Below, in pieces: positions 19,878 to 27,735 of a DNA stretch of 64,000 nucleotides. The stretch covers positions 108,033 to 172,032 of the forward strand of contig NZ_JALNYS010000005.1 in NCBI RefSeq assembly GCF_023229695.1, read 5' to 3'. The notes below the pieces were generated by a model that was not told the DNA's origin, did no database searches, and saw only the letters and a list, made by a program, of their open reading frames with translations. This DNA comes from Sulfuricurvum sp. GTDB taxonomy: Bacteria > Campylobacterota > Campylobacteria > Campylobacterales > Sulfurimonadaceae. A program made the translations under genes and the position numbers. Numbering within the stretch: the first letter of the stretch is position 1; each line of letters opens with the position of its first letter.

Positions 19878-20983
19878 TATCGTTCCAATTCATCATTATC
19901 AAAAGCATCAATTACTGTATGACTGTCATACGAAATATTTTCCAAAACTTCTATTCTTGTTGGAGATAAATGAGATGATCTACTAACAACAAATATATTA
20001 TGATCTGAAAAATTATTCACGACACGTTCATTATGGGAAGTCATAATTAATTGTGCTTTACTTCCAGAAGCTTCAAATGACTTTCTAAAAGTAGTAATAA
20101 AATGGTTTAATTCTTTTAAACCCACAAAATTATCCGGTTCATCCCACAAGCATAATGTAGTTGGATTATTCATATGAGCAGCGATTACTGTAGCCCCTAA
20201 AAAGAATATCTTTTCTCCATCCGATAGTTGTGAAAAATTCAATGGAAGATTTTGATTGTTGTCTTTAAAAGTAAATGTTAATCCCCTATCATCTCTTCCC
20301 AATGTTTCAAACTTAAATACTTCAAGATCTGGCATTCGAAATTTAAGAAAATCAAATATAGTTATATATAAACTTGGATTTGATGATAACAACCATCTTG
20401 CCCAGTCAATAATATTTTCACCTTCTCTTGAAACAATTGCACTCTCAGCTTTGGACAGATCACTAAAATGTCTTGGAAAAGGGGATAAAATAATAATATT
20501 TTTAAGCCAATCTCTAAAAATAGCCAAAGGTTCATTCTCTGATTTTACCGAAATAAGAGGAAGCCCGATATGATGCCAATCTAATAAAAAATGGCTAGAG
20601 TCATTGAATGATGTTTGTCCCCCATTACGTTGAAAAATAGCTTTATTGTTAACTAATAGACTTTCATTTTTTATTCTTGGGTAGATAAAACCATCAGGAA
20701 ATTCAATAGAGAGCTTATAACTAAAGTTTTTCTTCTCAATCAGTACATCTAATTCGAATTCAATAGGAAGATGTTTATTTCCATGATTAAAACTGGTTTC
20801 ATTAATTAAATCTTTTAACGATGTAACACCTCTACCGATTTGTTGAAAAATTTCTATTACATCAAATATTGTTGTTTTTCCAGAGCTATTTTTACCAAGT
20901 AAAAAAACTGAATTCAAACCCTCAAGCTTTAATTCAAAATTTTGTAAACATTTAAAATTATGTGCATATAGTCTTTTTAACAT
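19877..20983 (-). CDS. ABC-type (AAA15/AAA21) ATPase, OLD/RecF-like
   Basis: 368 residues. Walker A GKNSSGKT at 30-37, ABC signature-like QLSDGEKIFFLG, Walker B TLCLWDEPDN and an H-loop in MTSHNERVV. There is no long coiled coil, so it belongs with OLD, PARIS AriA and RloC-like ATPases and not with SMC. ATG 20983 is chosen because GGAG lies 10 bases before it; an upstream GTG at 20992 is possible. It is AT-rich and forms a two-gene unit with the TOPRIM-like gene. A defence role is inferred from this architecture. Confidence 0.75.
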   Translation of the reverse strand: MLKRLYAHNFKCLQNFELKLEGLNSVFLLGKNSSGKTTIFDVIEIFQQIGRGVTSLKDLINETSFNHGNKHLPIEFELDVLIEKKNFSYKLSIEFPDGFIYPRIKNESLLVNNKAIFQRNGGQTSFNDSSHFLLDWHHIGLPLISVKSENEPLAIFRDWLKNIIILSPFPRHFSDLSKAESAIVSREGENIIDWARWLLSSNPSLYITIFDFLKFRMPDLEVFKFETLGRDDRGLTFTFKDNNQNLPLNFSQLSDGEKIFFLGATVIAAHMNNPTTLCLWDEPDNFVGLKELNHFITTFRKSFEASGSKAQLIMTSHNERVVNNFSDHNIFVVSRSSHLSPTRIEVLENISYDSHTVIDAFDNDELER

Positions 20984-21053
20984 GGATGACACACTCCAAT
21001 TGAGTTATAGATAAAAATAGTATTATTTTAGCGTAAGAAAACTATATAGAGAT

Positions 21054-21284
21054 CTATTGCTCAAAACGGGCTTTAATTTTTCGAAAAACATCGTTTCCGT
21101 CGATGAGGTTCACAGCACCTTTTTCGATGGATGCGACGCGAGAATCAATCTCTTGTTTCCACAACTCTATGTCGTGATGCAGTGGATTGAGACTGTTTAA
21201 AAGCTTCTCAATCAGCTTTGTTTTGAGATCGATAGGCATTGAGTCCACTTCGGCTAACAGCTGATGGGTATCAAGCGCGACCAT
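21054..21284 (-). CDS. Addiction-module antitoxin component (orphan)
   Basis: About 76 residues from ATG 21284, chosen because GAGGT lies about 6 bases upstream. The pattern LIEKLLNSL followed by ELWKQEIDSRVASIEKG is that of the short addiction-module proteins that pair with RelE/ParE toxins. No toxin follows: the next gene on this strand is the ATPase about 70 bases away, and the space between holds no coding sequence. It is either an orphan or had its toxin replaced by the cassette. Confidence 0.7.
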   Translation of the reverse strand: MVALDTHQLLAEVDSMPIDLKTKLIEKLLNSLNPLHHDIELWKQEIDSRVASIEKGAVNLIDGNDVFRKIKARFEQ

Positions 21285-21312
21285 ATTGAACCTCATTGTG
21301 TGTGATGGTGTC

Positions 21313-21318
21313 ATTATA
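21313..21318 (-). promoter_or_regulatory. Predicted -10 element of the orphan antitoxin
   Basis: TATAAT read on the minus strand 29 bases before the antitoxin ATG. No good -35. It could also serve the ATPase/TOPRIM pair downstream. Confidence 0.35.
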
Positions 21319-21395
21319 GCATTTGAAATGGTTAAATCAGATATTAATTGCTCATAGACTATAATCATTTTACATTTTTTCAAGGTTTTTTTTTC

Positions 21396-24300
21396 ATGAG
21401 CATCCCCCCCTTTACCCACCTCCATCTCCATACCGAATACTCTCTTCTCGACGGTGCCAACAAAATATCGGCGTTAGCGGCACGGGTTAAAGAGTTGGGG
21501 ATGACTTCGGTCGCGATGAGCGATCACGGCAACATGTTCGGGGCGATCGATTTTTACCAGCAGATGCGTTCTGCGGGACTCAAACCGATCATCGGGATGG
21601 AAGCGTATATCCATAACGGCGAAGAGTTAGGGGATAAAACGATCAAACAGCGTTTTCATGTCTGTTTGTTTGCCAAAAACGAAACGGGTTATAAAAACCT
21701 GATGTATCTCTCTTCCCAAGCCTACATCAACGGCTTTTACTATTTTCCCCGCATTAACAAACAGCTTCTGCGTGAGAACTGCGAAGGGATCATCTGTACT
21801 TCGGCGTGTTTGCAAGGGGAGATCAACTGGCACCTCAATACCAATAACGAACGTAATATCAAAAACGGTGCCGGAGGGTACGACGAGGCCAAACGGATCG
21901 CGTTAGAGTACAAAGAGATATTCGGGGACGATTTTTACATGGAGATCATGCGCCACGGGATTGCCGATCAGCTTTTTATCGACGAGCAGGTGATCCGACT
22001 CTCACGGGAGACGGGGATTAAACTCGTTGCCACGAACGACACCCATTACACCTATGCGGGCGATGCACAGTATCATGAAGCGTTTATGTGTATCGGGATG
22101 AATAAACTTTACGACGACCCCAAGCGGATGCGCCACTCGGTCCATGAGTTTTACATCAAATCGCCCGAACAGATGGCCCGCCTCTTCGCCGATATTCCCG
22201 AGGCGCTCTACCATACGCAAGAGATCGCCGACAAATGTCAGCTGGAACTGAAACTGGGGAACCCGACCCCGCCGAATTTTAAATTTACCGAAGAGTATGC
22301 CCGCGAAGAGGGGCTGGAAATCGATAACGACGACGAATACTTTATCCACCGCTGCCGGATCGGTTTGGAGGAGCGGCTTATTCATGTCCCGAGCGAGCGT
22401 CATCAGGAGTATCGCGACCGTCTTGAATTTGAGATGGATGTCATCAATCAGATGAAATTTCCCGGCTACATGCTGATCGTTTGGGATTTCGTTCGCGAGG
22501 CGAAACGGATGGGGATTGCCGTAGGGCCCGGACGGGGTTCGGCAGCGGGGAGCCTCGTCGCCTACTCTTTAGAGATTACCGATATCGATCCGATGAAATA
22601 CGACCTGCTGTTTGAGCGTTTTCTCAATCCGGAGCGGGTATCGATGCCCGATATCGATATGGACTTTATGCAGGCGCGGCGCGGCGAGATTATCGATTAT
22701 GTCGTCCGTAAATACGGGCGTGAGCAGGTGGCGCAGATCATCACCTTCGGTTCATTGCTGGCCAAAGGGGTGATCCGTGACGTCGCCCGTGTTTTGGATA
22801 TGCCCCTCTCCCAAGCCGACATGATGGCCAAACTGATCCCGGACGAATTGGGGATCACCCTCAACGGCAAGACCAAAGGGGGAGAGTTCAAACCCGGAGC
22901 GTTCCAAAAAGAGCCGAAGATACAGGAACTTGTTGAAAGTGATGCACAGATCGCACGGGTATGGGAATTTTCCAAAAAACTCGAAGGGCTCAAGCGCAAT
23001 GCCGGGATGCACGCGGCGGGGGTCGTCATCAGTAATGAACCGCTGTGGAAAAAGACCCCTATTTACAAACCCTCGGGGGAGGAGACGTTTGTCACCCAGT
23101 ATTCGCTCAACTACCTTGAAGATATCGACCTGATCAAATTCGACTTCCTCGGACTCAAAACCCTCGACGTCATCGACAGCGCGATCAAACTGATCAAAAA
23201 GCGTTACGATAAAGAGGTGGATTGGCACGCCATCGATGAGAACGATCCCGAAGTGTACCGGATTATCCAAAGCGGCGATACGATCGGGATGTTCCAGATC
23301 GAGAGTTCGGGGATGCAGGATTTGAACAAACGGCTTAAACCGAGTAATTTCGAGGACTTGATTGCGGTACTCGCTCTCTATCGTCCGGGACCGATGGAAT
23401 CGGGGATGCTGGATAGTTTTATCGAGCGTAAGCACGGTCGTGAAGTGATTGAGTACACCTTTGCCTCGATGGAGCCGATCCTCAAACCGACCTACGGGGT
23501 CATCGTGTACCAAGAGCAGGTCATGCAGATCGTCCAAACGGTCGGTGGGATGAGTCTCGGCGGTGCAGACATCGTTCGCCGTGCGATGGGGAAAAAGAAA
23601 ATCGAAGAGATGCAAAAGTACAACAAGGAGTTCAGTGAAGGGGCGCAAAATCAGGGTCTGGATTACAAAAAAGCCTCCGAACTCTTCGATCTGATCGAAA
23701 AATTCGCCGGATACGGGTTTAACAAATCCCACTCGGCGGCCTACGCAATGGTCACCTTTCAGACGGCATGGCTCAAGACGTACTATCCGCAGGAGTTTAT
23801 GGCAGCATTGCTGACGTCGGAAAAAGACAACACCGACAAAGTGGTCAAATACATCGACGAAGCCAAACGGATGAAAATCTTCCTCGGCGCCCCCGATATC
23901 AACCACTCCCAACTTGAATTCTCCGCGATCAACAAAGACGATCAAGATCAGATTCTCTTCGGTTTAGGGGCGATCAAAGGGGTCGGCGAAGCGGCGGTCG
24001 AATCGATCCTCGAAGCGCGTTCTGAGGGGGAGTTCAAAGACATTCAAGACTTCATCAACCGCATCGAACCCCAAAAAGTGAACAAGAGGGTGATCGAGTG
24101 CATCATCAAAGCCGGAGGATTGGACGGCTTCGGATACTCACGCCGTGCGTTGATCGAGCAGGTTGAGATCATGGTGGAGACGGCAAAAAAAGGGTCATCA
24201 CTCAAAAAAGAGTCCCAATTCAGCCTCTTCGGGGATGATGCAGAGGTGACGACGGTCGAATTGAACCTCAAAAATTACGACGAGTATGACCTTAAAGCAC

Positions 24301-24932
24301 TCCTCGATTTTGAAAAAGAGACCCTCGGATTCTACGTCTCCGGTCACCCCCTTGACAACTTCCGCGATCAAATCGACGCGATTAACTATACCCTCTCCAG
24401 CGAGGTCGAAAACATCGCCGACGGCTCCAGCGCCATTTTCATCGGAAAAGTCGAAACGATCACGAAAAAGATGTCGAAAAAAGGGTCAATGTTCGGTTTG
24501 GTCAGCCTGATGGACTTCCACGGCAATATCGAGGTGATGCTCTTCAGCGACAGGGTTGATCAGCTCGAAGCGATGGATCTGGACGAACCGATCGCGTTCA
24601 AGGTCAAGGTAACCCACACCGAGATGTTCACCCGCATCAGCGTCACGAAAATTATGACCCTGAACGAGGCGAAAAAAGAGGCGAAAAAGGTGGAGACCAA
24701 AATCGTCGAAAACCTCCCGCCGCAGGAAGCGTTGCAGTTACGCATCCGCCTCAGTGACAACCTCGAATCTCTTGAAAAGCTCTATACCCTCGTCCGCCGC
24801 CACCCGGGACGCCGTGAGATCAAACTCGTCATCGTCTCGAAACTGGCCGATGTCGTCATCGATTCGGCGATTCGGGTCGATAACAAGGTGATTGAAGAGT
24901 TGAGTGCTTTGGCAGATGTGGATGTGATTTGA
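21396..24932 (+). CDS. dnaE: DNA polymerase III alpha subunit
   Basis: Replicative polymerase, 1178 residues. It has an N-terminal PHP domain (HLHTEYSLLDG, SDHGNMFG), the polymerase core with GPGRGSAAGSLVAY and the catalytic pair in PDIDMDF, then the helix-hairpin-helix and an OB fold near the C-terminus. ATG 21396 gives the usual N-terminus and has AAGGT 10 bases upstream; the frame is open further back but lacks support. Confidence 0.96.
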   Translation: MSIPPFTHLHLHTEYSLLDGANKISALAARVKELGMTSVAMSDHGNMFGAIDFYQQMRSAGLKPIIGMEAYIHNGEELGDKTIKQRFHVCLFAKNETGYKNLMYLSSQAYINGFYYFPRINKQLLRENCEGIICTSACLQGEINWHLNTNNERNIKNGAGGYDEAKRIALEYKEIFGDDFYMEIMRHGIADQLFIDEQVIRLSRETGIKLVATNDTHYTYAGDAQYHEAFMCIGMNKLYDDPKRMRHSVHEFYIKSPEQMARLFADIPEALYHTQEIADKCQLELKLGNPTPPNFKFTEEYAREEGLEIDNDDEYFIHRCRIGLEERLIHVPSERHQEYRDRLEFEMDVINQMKFPGYMLIVWDFVREAKRMGIAVGPGRGSAAGSLVAYSLEITDIDPMKYDLLFERFLNPERVSMPDIDMDFMQARRGEIIDYVVRKYGREQVAQIITFGSLLAKGVIRDVARVLDMPLSQADMMAKLIPDELGITLNGKTKGGEFKPGAFQKEPKIQELVESDAQIARVWEFSKKLEGLKRNAGMHAAGVVISNEPLWKKTPIYKPSGEETFVTQYSLNYLEDIDLIKFDFLGLKTLDVIDSAIKLIKKRYDKEVDWHAIDENDPEVYRIIQSGDTIGMFQIESSGMQDLNKRLKPSNFEDLIAVLALYRPGPMESGMLDSFIERKHGREVIEYTFASMEPILKPTYGVIVYQEQVMQIVQTVGGMSLGGADIVRRAMGKKKIEEMQKYNKEFSEGAQNQGLDYKKASELFDLIEKFAGYGFNKSHSAAYAMVTFQTAWLKTYYPQEFMAALLTSEKDNTDKVVKYIDEAKRMKIFLGAPDINHSQLEFSAINKDDQDQILFGLGAIKGVGEAAVESILEARSEGEFKDIQDFINRIEPQKVNKRVIECIIKAGGLDGFGYSRRALIEQVEIMVETAKKGSSLKKESQFSLFGDDAEVTTVELNLKNYDEYDLKALLDFEKETLGFYVSGHPLDNFRDQIDAINYTLSSEVENIADGSSAIFIGKVETITKKMSKKGSMFGLVSLMDFHGNIEVMLFSDRVDQLEAMDLDEPIAFKVKVTHTEMFTRISVTKIMTLNEAKKEAKKVETKIVENLPPQEALQLRIRLSDNLESLEKLYTLVRRHPGRREIKLVIVSKLADVVIDSAIRVDNKVIEELSALADVDVI

Positions 24933-24957
24933 CAAAGCGTACGCTTTTAGGTACGAT
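24929..24957 (+). promoter_or_regulatory. Promoter and operator of yefM-yoeB
   Basis: A perfect -35 TTGACA (24929-24934, overlapping the dnaE stop) is 17 bases from TACGAT (24952-24957). Between them is the 14-base perfect palindrome AAAGCGTACGCTTT (24934-24947), and a second GTAC core lies at 24951-24954. The two GTAC centres are 12 bases apart, the spacing of the long and short TGTACA palindromes bound by YefM in E. coli. Autorepression by the antitoxin is therefore likely. Confidence 0.6.
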
Positions 24958-24976
24958 TTGTTACTAAGGAGCATCT

Positions 24977-25222
24977 ATGACCAAAGTTATCACAGCCAGT
25001 CAAGCTCGATCGGACATTTACAATCTCATCGATGAGACGGCACACAGCCACGAACCGATCATTATCACAGGTAAGCGTCACAATGCCGTTATGCTCTCCC
25101 AAGAGGACTGGAAAGCGATCGAAGAGACGCTGTATCTCAATGCTATCCCTCATATGGCCGAATCGATACAAGCGGCTTTGAATGCTACCGACAGTGAATT
25201 TAGCGAATCGGTCGAATGGTAA
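24977..25222 (+). CDS. yefM: YefM/Phd family antitoxin
   Basis: 81 residues. The N-terminal DNA-binding part (TASQARSDIYNLIDET, then IIITGKRHNAVMLS and EDWKAIEETLYL) is typical of YefM; the acidic C-terminus would neutralise the toxin. AAGGAG lies 6 bases before ATG. It overlaps the toxin gene by 7 bases and is preceded by a matching operator. Confidence 0.92.
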   Translation: MTKVITASQARSDIYNLIDETAHSHEPIIITGKRHNAVMLSQEDWKAIEETLYLNAIPHMAESIQAALNATDSEFSESVEW

Positions 25223-25485
25223 GCTACAAAATACTCTACAGCAAAGAGGCGCAAAAAGATGCGAAAAACCTCTCTGCCGCAGGATTGGCCGACAAAGCGA
25301 AAGAGCTGATCGAGATCATCAAATGCAATCCGTTTCAAACTCCTCCCAGCTACGAAAAACTTGTCGGTAATCTCAGTGGAGCCTATTCGCGCCGTATCAA
25401 TATCAAGCACCGTTTAGTGTATCAGGTGATCGAAGAGACCAAGACAGTAAGAATTTTACGGATGTGGAGCCATTACGGCGAATGA
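25216..25485 (+). CDS. yoeB: YoeB/Txe family mRNA-interferase toxin
   Basis: 89 residues. Cuts mRNA on the ribosome when free. The core YEKLVGNLSGAYSRRI and HRLVYQV, and the terminal SHYGE with its His-Tyr, correspond to the YoeB active-site region. All expected residues appear present, so the pair looks functional. Confidence 0.92.
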   Translation: MVSYKILYSKEAQKDAKNLSAAGLADKAKELIEIIKCNPFQTPPSYEKLVGNLSGAYSRRINIKHRLVYQVIEETKTVRILRMWSHYGE

Positions 25486-25510
25486 TTTATACTATAACAG
25501 GACAATAATA

Positions 25511-26749
25511 ATGCGCGAATTTAACGAAGAACTGATGAATTTTATCGATGCGTCTCCGACTCCGTTTCATGCGGTCGCTATGATGGAAAAATCGCTGGAG
25601 GCAAAAGGGTTTAAAAAACTCGATGAGTATGAAAAATGGGAGCTGCAAGATGGAGGCGGATACTACGTTACCCGTAACGATTCCTCCTTGATCGCGTTTA
25701 CCTATCCTCCCTCAGCCGAAAAAGGGTACACGATTATCGGGGCTCATACCGATTCTCCCCATCTGCGTTTGAAGCCCAATCCGGTGACCCAGAGTGCCGG
25801 GACGATCCGGTTGGGGGTGGAGCCGTACGGCGGGGTATTATTGAATCCGTGGTTTGACCGTGATCTCAGCCTCGCGGGGCGAATCGTCTATCTGAACGGT
25901 GCGGGGGAGCGTCGGGAGAAATTGATCGATTTCAAGCGTCCCATCGGTGTCGTCTCCTCACTCGCGATTCATCTTGACCGGGATGCCAACTCGTCGCGTT
26001 CCATCAATGCACAGACCGATATCGTCCCGTTGATCGGGTGCGGGGAGGCGTTTGATTTTGAATCGTGGATACTGGAGGAAGCGGGGATTCGCGGCGGGAA
26101 ACTTCTCGCCCATGAGCTCAGCTTTTATGATGTCCAAAAAAGCTCATTTTTAGGGGTTAAGGAAGAGTTTATCACGTCGGCGCGTTTGGATAACCTTTTG
26201 AGCTGTTTCGTGGCCCTGCGTGCGGTTATGGAGTCACAAACGCCGATGATGATCTCGTGCATGGATCACGAAGAGGTGGGGAGCGATTCGCATGTTGGGG
26301 CAGGGGGGACGTTTCTTGAAGAGGTGCTTCGCCGCATTGCGGGGGACGATTTTTCATTACTGATGCGTAGATCGTTGATGGTATCGTGCGACAACGCCCA
26401 TGCACTCCACCCGAATTTCCCCGCCAAACATGAGAGTGAGCATGCACCGCTACTCAATCGCGGAGTCGCGGTCAAGATCAACGCCAATCAGCGCTACGCC
26501 ACCAGTGCACGGACAATGGGACGTTTCGTTCAGTGCGCCGAAGCGATCAACACCCCGACACAGACGTTTGTCACCCGAAGCGATATGGGGTGCGGCTCTA
26601 CGATCGGTCCCATCACGTCAACTCGTCTGGGAGTCGAGACGATCGATGTCGGGGTCCCGACGCTGGCAATGCACTCGATCCGTGAGCTTTCGGGGACGGA
26701 AGACGCTTATGGCCTCTTCAGGATCCTCGTACAGATCGGGGAATACTGA
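25511..26749 (+). CDS. M18 family aspartyl aminopeptidase
   Basis: 412 residues, a cytosolic dizinc aminopeptidase. Zinc-ligand regions are visible: GAHTDSPHLRLKP, the acidic DHEEVGSDSHVGA, the late SCDNAHALHPN and HSIRELSG. It overlaps flgS by one base (TGATG). Confidence 0.93.
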   Translation: MREFNEELMNFIDASPTPFHAVAMMEKSLEAKGFKKLDEYEKWELQDGGGYYVTRNDSSLIAFTYPPSAEKGYTIIGAHTDSPHLRLKPNPVTQSAGTIRLGVEPYGGVLLNPWFDRDLSLAGRIVYLNGAGERREKLIDFKRPIGVVSSLAIHLDRDANSSRSINAQTDIVPLIGCGEAFDFESWILEEAGIRGGKLLAHELSFYDVQKSSFLGVKEEFITSARLDNLLSCFVALRAVMESQTPMMISCMDHEEVGSDSHVGAGGTFLEEVLRRIAGDDFSLLMRRSLMVSCDNAHALHPNFPAKHESEHAPLLNRGVAVKINANQRYATSARTMGRFVQCAEAINTPTQTFVTRSDMGCGSTIGPITSTRLGVETIDVGVPTLAMHSIRELSGTEDAYGLFRILVQIGEY

Positions 26750-27735
26750 TGTCAGAGATGATCTCTGCCGAAGAGCTTAAGGCCCTGATCGATCAAACCT
26801 ACAAAGTTGAGGAGGAGTACGTCGCTCTTCGCCAATCGTATGCCCATCTACAATCGACGATCGAGCAGGTGATCGAGTTTTTACCCAATGCAATCTGGAT
26901 TGTCGAACCGGACGGTTCGATCTTTTTGCAAAACTCCCAGGCCAAAGGGTTGGATAAACTGTTCGAAACCCTCCGATGGGATGAACAAGATTATGAGGTG
27001 GCCTTTGAAGAGCGCTCCTTTTTGATCAAGTCAGCTCTTCATAATGAAAAGCATCTCCTCAGTGCCACCGATATAACGGACCAAAAGCGCAAAGAAAACC
27101 TGGCGACGATGGGGCAGATGGCGGCCCATCTTTCCCATGAAATTCGCAATCCGATCGGGTCGATCGCTTTGCTGGCATCAACCTTGATGAAGCGGGTCAA
27201 GGAGGAGAACAAGCCCATCGTCACCGAGATCCAAAAATCGTTGTATCGGATTGAGCGGATCATCAAGGCGACGTTGATGTTCTCCAAAGGGGTCAGTGCT
27301 CAAAAAGGGTCATTGCGCTGGTGGCAGATTCGCGAAGCACTCGAATCGGCGATCGGCTATTACAGCTACGGAAAAAAAATCGATTTTTGTTTTCCGGATG
27401 ATGATTTTGATCTGGTCGGGGATCTGGATCTGCTGGTGATGCTGTTCAGCAATTTTATTTTCAATGCGGTGGATGCTATTGAGCTGGATGAGAATGAGGA
27501 TGGGGTGATCGAGCTCACGTACCGTTGCGATGAACGTTATCATATTTTTGAGATCTACGACAGCGGGATCGCGATCGAGAATAAAAAATGGCTGTTTGAG
27601 GCGTTTAAAAGTACAAAAGAACGGGGAAACGGATTGGGTCTGGTTCTGGCGAAAAACATTGCTCAGGCACACGGAGGGGAGATCACCGTGTGCGAAGGGG
27701 AACGCAAAGGGTTTTGTATTACCCTTGCCCGCTAG
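26749..27735 (+). CDS. flgS: FlgS-like sensor histidine kinase of the flagellar sigma-54 cascade
   Basis: 328 residues, soluble, NtrB-like. A short PAS-like N-terminal region (about 40-110) is followed by the histidine box with H130 in AAHLSHEIRNPIG, then the ATPase domain with NFIFNAVDAIE and GNGLGLVLAKN. The sequence around the histidine is what I recall of Campylobacter/Helicobacter FlgS. It would phosphorylate FlgR to drive RpoN-dependent flagellar genes; rpoN is in this window, flgR is not. The stop shares the palindrome CTAG with the convergent gene. Confidence 0.8.
   Translation: MSEMISAEELKALIDQTYKVEEEYVALRQSYAHLQSTIEQVIEFLPNAIWIVEPDGSIFLQNSQAKGLDKLFETLRWDEQDYEVAFEERSFLIKSALHNEKHLLSATDITDQKRKENLATMGQMAAHLSHEIRNPIGSIALLASTLMKRVKEENKPIVTEIQKSLYRIERIIKATLMFSKGVSAQKGSLRWWQIREALESAIGYYSYGKKIDFCFPDDDFDLVGDLDLLVMLFSNFIFNAVDAIELDENEDGVIELTYRCDERYHIFEIYDSGIAIENKKWLFEAFKSTKERGNGLGLVLAKNIAQAHGGEITVCEGERKGFCITLAR

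Noticed and set aside
22752..23945. 397-residue minus-strand ORF
   Set aside because: Antisense shadow of dnaE with no recognisable motif and no ribosome site.
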